Part shown: positions 55,847-64,000 of the stretch, piece after piece | How positions within the stretch are numbered: position 1 is the stretch's first letter | Layout: the number at the start of each line of letters is the position of its first letter | Source of the DNA: Sorghum bicolor | Taxonomy: Eukaryota > Streptophyta > Magnoliopsida > Poales > Poaceae | NCBI RefSeq assembly: GCF_000003195.3 | Contig: NC_012878.2 | Coordinates: forward strand, 10,838,386-10,902,385 | Direction of reading: 5' to 3' | DNA: 64,000 nt | The notes under the pieces: model-generated | What the model was told of the DNA's origin: nothing | The model's database searches: none | The model's input: the letters and a program-made list of their open reading frames with translations, nothing else | Made by a program: the position numbers and the translations under genes

Positions 55847-58800
55847 CTATGTGTTAAGCAGCGTCTGGATTGCCGATATAGCGCGTAGCCGAATTTGGTT
55901 GGCTGCTTCTATCTCCTTGATGTCATCATCAGCAGAACCTTCTATCGGCTTCAGCTTCTTCTTCAGTTGGAGTGCTTTGCGACCATGAGCATTTCGCTCG
56001 CGCTCAAGAAGCCTGATGGTCTCTGGCAATTGGCTCTCTTCTTGTTGGGCTTGGGACAGAGCGTTCTCTACTTCCTTAAGCTCTGCCAATAGGGACTCTT
56101 TTCTTGCCGATAGATCGGATATCTTCTGCTTCAGCGCGTCTCCAGAAGATCTCAGGATGCCGATGTTCTTGTGCTTCTCATCGGTCAAAAGCTTTTCTTT
56201 CCTCATTTCATCGGAGAGTTGAGTCTGAGCGGCTCTATCGGCAAGCCGCCGAGAAGCTCTTTGGTACTGCAGCTGGCGACTCTCCAGATGAGCGGCTTGG
56301 AACAGGATTTCTTCAACGTCGGCTGGGACTTGGCCTCTGAGAGTTCTGAACAGGGTCTTGGTAGGGTCAGAATCATCAACCAATTGCGCTGTGTCCTGGT
56401 GAAGGAGAGCTGACAATTCTTCCAGCCTGACCCTGACCTCTGCCGATGTGATGCCGACCGACTGAGAAGTGCTTGCTTCTTCACCTTCTTCTTCAGAGAA
56501 ATCGATGGCGAAGGAGAACAGGCTATCGGGAGAATCTTGTTCCTGGGAGGGAAAGCAAAATTAGCCCATACTTAGAGAATCGGCAAATAATGCTAGCGGT
56601 AAACAGTGACTTACTTGCTTCAAGGCGATCTCTTGCCTTGGACTGGGAAGTGCTGACGGAGCTGCGGGCTGACCGGCCAAAGATGCCGATGGAACTACAG
56701 GTTGATCGGCTAAGGTTGCCGATGGGACGATATCGACTGAAAGAAGACAAGAAAGGTTATGAGGCTAAATAAGAATAAGTTCATCGGTAGCGATATTGTT
56801 AAAGTATGTTACCTGGAGGAGGGATAACAATTGTCTGAATCGGGAGAACTGCCGATGGAATAATTGGGCCCACCGGGCCAGTTGTTTGTTCACCCGTGTC
56901 AGCTGATGTACCTTCTGTTTGAGATCCTTCCTGTTGGGGTTCTTCTATATGTGGTGCTTCCTGCATAGGTGGAGGAGATGGTGCTTGCTGTGGCTGGGCT
57001 TCTGGAGAAGAAGGAGAAGACTCCACCGGAATTGGAGATACCGGAGGAGGAGGGGGAATTGCTACCTTCTGGCGCTTTGTTCCAGTCTTAGCACCCGTGG
57101 TACCCTTCCTCTTTGGCTGGCTGGACTGGGTGGCATCGGCACCTTGACGTGTGACCTTTGCCGATGCACTGGTTTGCTGCAATAACGAACAAGGGTTTAT
57201 AAGTATAAATAAAACCGATATAAAGATAGTCAACGTAAAAGATAAAGATTTGACAAATTGCCTTGAAAGCCCGCGCCAGAGTGGGAGCAGCTACCGTTGG
57301 TGATGTCTGGGTTCTCCTGGTTGTAACTTTCCTGAGGCGCACACCCCGATGCACGATGGAAGCCAGAGTGGGAGCATTGTGGCCGATTGAGGAAATCGGG
57401 CCTGATGGAAACAAGTCGATCGGCTTGCCACTCCTGCTAACCGATGGAGGAATATTGTCAGCCTGCAAAAGGAATACAAGGGTAAGCTGCCGATGGAAGT
57501 AATAGTGAGAAAATGAAATGTTGGTTTGAGTTACTTACAGTGTCATCGGGAACTTCGTATTCGGGGTCAATCATGCTGCGGTATGAAAGTGCCGATCTGC
57601 AGAATAGATGCTCTTTCCATTCTGCCCACCATAACTTGTATGCCTGAGTGATAAAAGCAGCCGGAACCCATTCTGACAGATCTACATCTACATCGGCGTT
57701 TGGTGGTAGTTGGGCTACTCGAGTCCACTCAAGAAGGTTGTTGATGGTTTCTCTGGGTTTTATCACATCGGCATAAGGAAGTGCAATCGGCAACTGGCCG
57801 AAAGCTAACTGGCGAGCTAATGCCGATGGATTGTAAAATTCGTAAGTCTGGGGAGAAGTTTTTGTGCTACCGAAAAAATTCACTGGAATGGCTCTGGGAG
57901 TCACAATTGCCATCATCGCCTCATTATCCCTGTCGAGAGCTTCATCAAATGGATTGAAGGTCAGAGGGAGCATGCTATCTGGGTCATCATAAGCCAACCA
58001 TGGTCGTTCATCCCTGGCCAAACCCTCATACAGAGTCTCGAAGAATCGGCCAATTTGATCCGGATTACTCCCTGAACCAGGTAGGACTATGACGGCTTCG
58101 CCAAAGTTCAAGGGGGCACGCGTTGCCGATTCCTCTTCACCCAACACATGATTTTCAGCTATATCTCTTGGGAAGTGCTGTGAGAACAAGTTGGAATCAA
58201 GGCGCTTATGCAGGTGCAGATTGAGCCACATATTAATAAACCACCAGGGGCCTCCCAAGTTGCCGATGGATTGGCCAAGCAAGAGTTTCTGGGCTACCTG
58301 ATGGAGAAGGTGGTAAACAACGCCAAGCAAGTATCGGCCGAGAGGAAATTGGCCACCGTTAGCCAGTCTCTCTGCTGCCGATAGATAGACGGAAGTCGGT
58401 CCTGCCGATCGACCACAGAATACAAACTTGTCCAGCCACATGTTCAGAAAGGTGGTTTGCTCCTTTATGGTGACAGGCCCTCTCCCGTGGTACTTCTGAA
58501 TGTACCCTGACCAACCGCCGATAGCGCGAGTCTCCACTTTGGCACTGGGGGCAGTATCAAAAAAGTGGGTGCTATCGGCAGAAGATATATCTAGCCCAGT
58601 GAGCATGGCTACATCGGCAAGGGTAGGAGAAGCAGGGCCGTGGCCAAAAACAAAAGCATTGAGGGTGTCTGACCAAAAGTAGGACGCAGCTATCAGCAGT
58701 GACTCGTTCCTGTGCATATCGGCAATGGATAGCCTAATGCATTGGGCTAGCTTCCTTTCACCCCACTGGACTTCATAAGAATTGCTGACCCTCAAGAACC

Positions 58801-59137
58801 AGTCTTTCCACCCTACGGTAGGGCTGGGCCAAGAGCGAAAAGTGTCTTTCCACATATCTAAAGAAAAGTTTTCAGCTCTAAAGGGGATCCTATTGGTTTC
58901 TGCGTTAATAAGGTTGGTTGGATCTGAATCCCCTAGAGGGCCGAGACATTGAAGGTGTGGTTGATCGGTGGGGATGACAATTTTATTGGACAACTCCTAG
59001 TGATTTTGGGGGAATAAAAATACAAAGAAAAAGGAAAAGGAGAATATTCAGTAAGATGAATCGCGGATGAACAGGAATAAAAAATACAGAAGATGAGATG
59101 GAGATCTGACCTCAGGGACGACGAAGCCAATGGCCAT
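55847..59137 (-). CDS. Antisense six-exon gene in element G: plant mobile domain, proline-rich and coiled-coil protein
   Basis: Exons (minus): 59137-59111, 58996-57539, 57462-57262, 57176-56813, 56736-56615, 56542-55847; all junctions keep the frame, giving 955 residues. Introns are GT-AG except the third (57261-57177), which I read as GC-AG. Start MAIGFVVPE in good context (AAGATGG), about 150 bp after a TATA box. Residues about 40-430 are a PMD: YFWSDTLNAFVFGHG, PTLADVAMLTGLDI, TTFLNMWLDKFVFCG, GPWWFINMWLNLHLH, LARQLAFGQLPIALP. Then a Pro-rich part with the basic cluster KRKGTTGAKTGTKRQK (about 584-599, possible nuclear signal) and a long coiled coil (about 750-955). PMD proteins such as MAIN/MAIL1 act in gene expression and transposon silencing; this one's role is unknown. 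Antisense to gag-pol. H has a decayed homologue. Confidence 0.85.
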
Positions 59138-59285
59138 CTTGTCGTGAAGAGGACGTTGGAGGGCACCGGAGTTGATGAAGAGAAGTGCTTGTCGGAGGTC
59201 TTGAAGGTTGTAAATAGCGCCGCCGCTGGAAAAGTAAAGTTGGGTAGTAGAATGGTGTGATGGGGAAGGAGTACCCAAGAAGGAA

Positions 59286-59295
59286 CTATTTATAG
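59286..59295 (-). promoter_or_regulatory. TATA box of the antisense PMD gene
   Basis: CTATAAATAG on the minus strand, about 150 bp before the ATG; the first ATG after it is the gene start. Lies inside the element, outside the LTR, so the gene has its own promoter. Confidence 0.65.
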
Positions 59296-59455
59296 GACAA
59301 GATGGGCAAGGGCAAATCCGACTTATCTCTTTGCCGTATCCGAGAAACCCGAGGGTACTCAGGTGGATATGGTAACTGTTCGCACGGTAATCCAGGGATT
59401 CTGCAGGTGATTTGATGGGAAGCGGTCATTATCTGAAGATATTTTACTGTGCGAG

Positions 59456-59615
59456 ATCTCCTGGTCGGTCCATTGGCGATATTCTATAACGGTCATCTTG
59501 CCGATGGGCGGATAGGGGGGAAGTAACCGTTTTTGCGAATATCCTGGTCAGAGCATCGGCAGATCTTTGTAACGGTATTGTTGCCGATGTACGACTGAGA
59601 AAAATGCCCGTTTAG
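59456..59615 (-). repeat. 83-bp direct duplication upstream of the antisense promoter
   Basis: CCTGGTC, AACGGT and TTGCCGATG recur in the same order exactly 83 bp apart (59460/59543, 59488/59571, 59498/59581). Diverged copies, about 160-330 bp upstream of the antisense TATA box. Confidence 0.7.
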
Positions 59616-59760
59616 GAAGTTGGGGATTTCGAGGAATCTGCGGAGGATTAGGATCAGAGTTGTCCAGATTGAGGTTGTCGGTTACCAGATTAGGAGCATT
59701 AATTGCAGAGAAGGCATCATTACTGCAGAGAATTTCGGAGCATTAATAGTTTTATACTCC

Positions 59761-59776
59761 GAAACTGGGGGGCATG
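59761..59776 (+). other. 3' polypurine tract of G
   Basis: GAAACTGGGGGGCATG directly before the 3' LTR. Confidence 0.8.
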
Positions 59777-60465
59777 TGTTGACACCGTTTTTGGGCACGT
59801 GTCTAGGATGGCAGGATAGGGTGGCAGTACGATGCGGGTTGCCGATGAGGATGGTTGCCGATGAGGGAGAGGTTGAATGTGACTAAGTCCACAGGCAGTA
59901 ATATGGTGCCGATGGCTGGATAAAAAGGTCTGCCGATGACTATGGCAAAGGGATTGCCGATGATGCAAAGGAGCAGTCCGGAAGCTGCCAGTTGTCATGT
60001 GGAGGAGTTTCGGTTTGTCACGAAGGATAGTTTTGTTATTTCCTTAATTATTTGCATCGTTTTGTATATGGATTCCGTGTAATTTGGAATTCGAATTCTA
60101 ATCATGTCTGGTTGTAGCTCTTTGAGCAGGGTATAAATATAAACCCTAGGGCCTTGTAATAATGAATCAAGAAATCAATCAAACACGCGTTTTTACTCAT
60201 ATTCCAGCATCTACTTTTCGACGACTTCGTCATACTTTTTTTCTTTTTATTACGAGTTCTTAGGAATTCGTCAACTTAAGCTCGGCGTGTTCTCGAGTTC
60301 CGCGTGAGTACCTCTTAGCCGTGACATCCGGGCGCATCGCTGTTGTCAGGACTAAAGTATTCGAGTTATCACCTTTGCCGATAGTAAGGTCAAATCGGCT
60401 GGCACGCCTTAACGTTTGAATCGGGTATTAGCCCTTTGTGTTTGCAGATCAGTTTTGCATCAACA
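59777..60465 (+). repeat. 3' LTR of element G
   Basis: 689 bp; differs from the 5' LTR at four positions (in the segments starting 59941, 60061, 60181 and 60241). Followed by the second CTACC. Confidence 0.95.
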
Positions 60466-60470
60466 CTACC

Positions 60471-60811
60471 AATAAAAAATTATGTCCCTTACTTGACCAA
60501 GGAAATATCTGGCTGATTAGATCTATTCCCCAACCTCTAAATGGCCATGGTTTTACCATAGGATTCATAGCCAATGCTAGAGATTTTTGAATATTGCTAA
60601 ACGTTTGACACTCTTGACATCTTTTATAATACTTGAAGCAATCGTCCAACATGGTCGGCCAAAACTAACATGCTCTTCCAATCATTTACTTCATCTTATG
60701 AGCAGATTGATGAGCACCACAAACTCCTTCATGAATCTCTCCCATCAAAACCTTAGCTTCTTTTTGGTTAAGACACTTAAGGAGCACACCATCAACTGTT
60801 CTATGATACAA
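60471..60811 (-). pseudogene. Integrase of H, N-terminal part
   Basis: Minus-strand sequence with GEIHEGVCGAHQSAHKMK and DDCFKYYKRCQECQTF (HHCC zinc finger) and PWPFRGWGIDLI with the first catalytic Asp. Cut by G in the segment LLVATDYF. A stop after HKMK breaks it. Confidence 0.8.
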
Positions 60812-61732
60812 CTAATCATCAAGAAGAACAAATTTAAGAGCTTTGTACCTCAATTTCCTGGATACTTGTTGTGATGGATTTTTCAAATACTCAATAATAT
60901 CTTTCCTCCAATCTTCATCAGCAACAACTTCATCGGCTAAAATTTGAACAATTTGCCGATACCCAGAAGCACTTTGAGCTAGCCGATTAACCTCTTGATT
61001 ATGATTTCTAGGGATATGCTTCATAATAACAGAAGAAAAAGAATTAAGAAGTTCTCGGCATTCTTCATAATACTTCCTCAGTACATCACCTTTGCTTTCA
61101 TATAGGACAAGCAATTGATTAATCACCAATTGAGAATCACCAAAAACTTCAATAATCTCGGCCTTTACCTCATGTAGAAGTTGAATACCTTTAAGAACAA
61201 CTTCATACTCTGCTTGATTATTAGTAGATGTCAGTTTTATAGGAATAGCATATTCAAAACTCATCCCTTGTGGAGAAATCAACACAATACCAACACCCCC
61301 TCCTTGCTTACAAGTAGATCCATCAAAGAATAAAGCCCAAGGGGTTAATTCCAATAATGTTACTTCCCCTTCTCGATGATGAGTAATGAAATCAGCTATA
61401 GCTTGACCTTTGACTGCCTTAGCCAATTCATATCTTAAATCAAATTCTGATAATGCAAGAATCCACTTACCAATCCTCCCATTCAAAATAGGTATAGATA
61501 GCATATGTTTGATTACATCAAACTCGGACACCACCGTGCACTCCAAAGACAACAAATAATGCCTAAGTTTAGTACATGAAAAGTACAAACATAAACATAT
61601 CTTTTCAATTGAAGAATATTTAGTTTCTAGATCCAACAATCTTCTACTCAAATAAAAGATAACTCTTTCTTTTCCTTCAAATTCTTGCATTAAAGCTGAC
61701 CCAATAGTATGGTCACCGGCTGCTACGTACAA
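60812..61732 (-). pseudogene. RNase H and archaeal-type RNase H of H
   Basis: 306-residue open stretch: first RNase H (GDHTIGSALMQEFEGKERV...KIADFITHH-type) and second RNase H starting WALFFDGSTCKQGGGVGIVLIS with TNNQAEYE, VFGDSQLVINQ and RNHNQEVNRLAQ, where the last catalytic Asp is replaced by Glu. Passes in frame into NPSQQVSRKLRYKALKFVLL, the link to integrase that is out of frame in G. Separated from RT by a frame break, so not functional as a whole. Confidence 0.85.
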
Positions 61733-61925
61733 CTTAAAGGCTTTCCCTTCTAAGCGACTAAAACTAGTGGAGACTTCATATACTCTTTAATCACTTCAAA
61801 TGTCTTTTGTTTTTTGTTCTCCCACTTGAATTCTTGATCACGCTTCAATTTCAATAATGTAGAGAACAACAAGATTTTAGCTGATAAGTTTGAAATAAAT
61901 CTTCTAACAAAATTAAATTAGCAGA

Positions 61926-62910
61926 TCAGAGACTGCAACTAAGTTTTTGAAGTTGGAGGCATTGTTTTACTAATTGCTTCAAAACTCTTTTTCCCAACTT
62001 CAATCCCTCTTTCATGCACATGAAACCCAAGAATTGTCCAGCTGATACTCCAAATGCACAGTTATGTGGATTCATCCTCAACACATGCTTTCTAGCACAC
62101 ATAAGAGTTCTCTTGAGATCTTCCAAATGCTCTTGATAACCCTTAGATTTCATGACTACATCATCTATATAAATTTTAACAATTTTACCGATCAACCCAT
62201 GAAAAATATAATTCATTGCTCTCTGATGAGTTGTACCGGCATTTTTTAGTCCAAAAGTCATAACAATCCACTCATATAAACTCAATGCACCAGGACATCT
62301 AAAAGTAGTCTTATGAATATCCTCTTCTGCCATGAATATCTGATTATATCCAGCATTACCATCCATAAAACTAATCACTATATGCCCTGCTGCTGCATCG
62401 ACTAACATATCGGCAACAGGCATAGGATAACTATCCATCGGGGTAGCTTTATTCAAATCTCTAAAATCAATACAGACTCTTACTTTACCATTTTTCTTAT
62501 ACACAGGAACACATTGGAAATCCATTCAGCATATCGACACTATCGAACGAATTTTGCTTCATATAATCGAGTGATTTCTGCTTTGACATCGGCCATTACC
62601 TCTGGTTTAATCCTTCTTGGAGCTTGCTTAAAAGGTCAATACCCAGGTTTAATCGATAGCCGATGCTCAACTAACTTTCTATCAAGACCAGGCATTTCAT
62701 AATACTCCCAAGAAAAACAATCTTTATATTCCTTCAACAAAGCTACTAATTCTTGTTTATACTCTGGATCTAATTTAGCACTTACATATGTCGGCCTAGG
62801 CTTTTCACCATCACCTATATCTACTGCCTCTAGTTCATCGGCTCACATAAATCCTTTGCCCATCTTGCCTTTGTCTTCATCGACTAAAGAATCCATTAAT
62901 TAAAACTCTG
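61926..62910 (-). pseudogene. Reverse transcriptase of H
   Basis: The main open part (62525-61926) has VPVYKKNGKVRVCIDFRDLN, FMDGNAGYNQIFMAEED, TFGLKNAGTTHQRAMN and the catalytic YIDD. The upstream part to about 62910 begins MDSLVDEDKGKMGKG and corresponds to the RT start in G, with stops. Frame is lost after AGQFLGF. Confidence 0.85.
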
Positions 62911-62931
62911 AGAGCCGACTGCTTGTATCGA

Positions 62932-63282
62932 CTATTGATCATCATCAAACACTTTGATGACATCTCCTTCGTATACCTTTCTAGAGAAACATTCCATGCC
63001 TTCAAAGTTCCACTCATCTGTTCCAGCATAAGAGATACTAATAGAAGAATGAGCTAGAACAACTTCTACATCATCCCCAATCCACTGAATTAGACTCTGA
63101 TGCATAGTGAATTGGATACAACAATTAGCATGGATCCAATCTCTTCCTAAGAGTAAACTATATGTGCCTTTAGCATCAACCACAAAGAAAGTAGTAGGCA
63201 AGCTCTTACTACCAACTGTCAACTCAACACATATAGCCCCTTTAGTTACTGAAATATTGTCAATCTCATACCGGTTGGACAT
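62932..63282 (-). pseudogene. Aspartic protease of H, C-terminal half
   Basis: Matches G after the active site: VTKGAICVELTVGSKSLPTTFFVVDAKGTYSLLLGRDWIHANCC. The active-site part lies further right (63283-63400) in another frame. Ends shortly before the ATG that opens RT, the same split as in G. Confidence 0.8.
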
Positions 63283-64000
63283 AGATCTTCTGTCCTTTTA
63301 TCGAGCTTTCTGAATATAGAATATGGCATCAGATTGACAGCTGCGCCTCCATCAACTAACATCTTAGTCAATGGCTTTCTATCAATAAATCCTTTGAGAT
63401 ATAATGCCTTTTGATGCAAATGTTTCTCAGGTTTCTTAAAGGTTGCACTCTCTGCTTAACAAACCCATTGAGACATAGCTATTTCTTCATCTGATTCTAC
63501 CTCATCACCATTGGCTCTAAATTCAGTAGGCAACATAAAGATAGCAGAAACTTCAATTGGTGCCTTACCTTTGTCTTTATTGATTGTCTGTTTGATTTGC
63601 CAAACTTTATGTCCCTTTTGATGTAATTCATCATTTCTCAAACATTGAACTCTTCTCTTCTGACTTCTAGTAAGTCCACTTGGGCACCACTGATTTTCCT
63701 ACTAGACATATTCTTTATCGACTATTTCCTGATCAGCTATTTCTATTTTCAGCCAATCATGAATATTTTCCATTCTTACACGCCGACTTGTTCTTTCAAA
63801 ATTCAATCATTCATGTACAGGTCAGCGGTTGACCTTTCCCTGATGATATTCCCATTACTGATCGCTACACTCAGGATAGTTATTGAGAGTTGGTAACTTT
63901 AGGCCTTCATTCTAGCAATGTTAAAAGAAAGGACAATTCTAATGATACTCATCTTCTTTTTGAATTCTCCTTCTTTCATACTCCTCTTGATACCTCCAAT
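63283..64000 (-). pseudogene. Protease N-terminus and gag C-terminus of H
   Basis: Minus-strand pieces VSAIFMLPTEFRANGDEVESDEE (63641-63456) and, at the window edge, YQEEYERRRIQKEDEY followed by NCPFF, which match the gag end of G. Broken by stops. The rest of gag and the 5' LTR are outside the window. Confidence 0.7.

Larger units (their letters stand above)
48077..60465 (+). mobile_element. Young, nearly intact Tat-lineage Ty3/gypsy element G with antisense PMD gene
   Basis: LTRs of 689 bp (48077-48765 and 59777-60465) with only four differences, TGTTGACACC...CATCAACA ends and perfect target duplication CTACC (48072-48076 and 60466-60470). Order: LTR, primer site, gag, protease, RT with RNase H and a second archaeal-type RNase H, integrase, hairpins, antisense six-exon PMD gene, polypurine tract, LTR. 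The second RNase H places it in the Tat lineage. Main defects are a stop between gag and protease and a frame change before integrase. At an assumed grass rate of 1.3e-8 substitutions per site per year, 0.58 % LTR divergence means roughly 0.2 million years. It lies in the integrase of its relative H, opposite orientation. Confidence 0.95.
38302..64000 (-). mobile_element. Decayed Tat-lineage Ty3/gypsy element H, minus strand, right end outside window
   Basis: Its 3' LTR is at 38302-39355, then leftward pieces in H order from the right edge: gag end (64000-63283), protease (63282-62932), RT (about 62910-61926), two RNase H domains (61732-60812) and integrase (about 60800-60471 plus 48071-47252). 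Between integrase and 3' LTR it carries two accessory genes antisense to H (45922-46856 and 39576-45416). Element G, a relative, sits in the integrase and F in an accessory gene. Many stops and frameshifts. The 5' LTR lies beyond 64000. Confidence 0.85.

Noticed and set aside
55895..57502. Plus-strand ORFs opposite the antisense PMD gene
   Set aside because: Short, Trp/Arg/Leu-rich mirror frames without domains; the minus strand has spliced, domain-bearing exons.

Overview
Plant nuclear DNA, most likely from a panicoid grass (Andropogoneae such as Sorghum, Saccharum, Miscanthus or Zea). The only clear single-copy gene is a three-exon PYR/PYL/RCAR abscisic-acid receptor of the grass PYL8/9 type. 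Nearly everything else is nested LTR retrotransposons with TG...CA ends and 5-bp target duplications. I saw no rRNA, tRNA or CRISPR features.

Layout. (A) 1-12276: the 3' non-coding part and 3' LTR of a Sirevirus-like Ty1/copia element, split by a complete 8.06-kb Athila-type element (B, 859-8921, TSD GTGGT) that carries gag but no pol. (relic) 12277-12930: a decayed LTR related to that of B. 13189-14078: a long foldback (MITE-like) element. 14748-16573: the PYL gene. 17671-17871: a Stowaway MITE. (E) about 18180-38037: a decayed, internally deleted Ty3/gypsy element. E is split in its gag by an Athila-type element (C, 20393-30276, TSD TGAAG) and in its RT by a 5.4-kb probable solo LTR (D, 31313-36760, TSD GTGGG). 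(H) 38302 to beyond 64000: a decayed Tat-lineage Ty3/gypsy element on the minus strand. H is split by a 2.9-kb probable solo LTR (F, 41022-43916, TSD TGCAC) and by a young, almost intact Tat-lineage element on the plus strand (G, 48077-60465, TSD CTACC).

The most interesting content is in G and H. Between integrase and the 3' LTR, G carries a complete six-exon gene in antisense with its own TATA box. Its predicted product is 955 residues: a plant mobile domain (PMD), a proline-rich segment with a basic NLS-like cluster, and a coiled coil. H carries a decayed homologue in the same relative place, also antisense to H, with a first exon of the same length (27 bp), the same intron phase and the same order of modules. 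H also has a second antisense accessory gene with its own TATA-like box and an intron. Both elements are full of the word GCCGAT/ATCGGC and have GCCGATA-loop-TATCGGC hairpins next to integrase. This looks like a retrotransposon lineage that has kept a spliced, antisense, host-derived PMD gene as cargo.

How the parts act together: in G, sense transcription from the LTR would give gag, protease, RT/RNase H/archaeal-type RNase H and integrase, while antisense transcription from the internal promoter would give the PMD protein. Because the introns lie on the opposite strand, they are not removed from the genomic RNA and survive retrotransposition. A, C, D, E, F and H are defective, and B lacks pol and would need enzymes supplied in trans.
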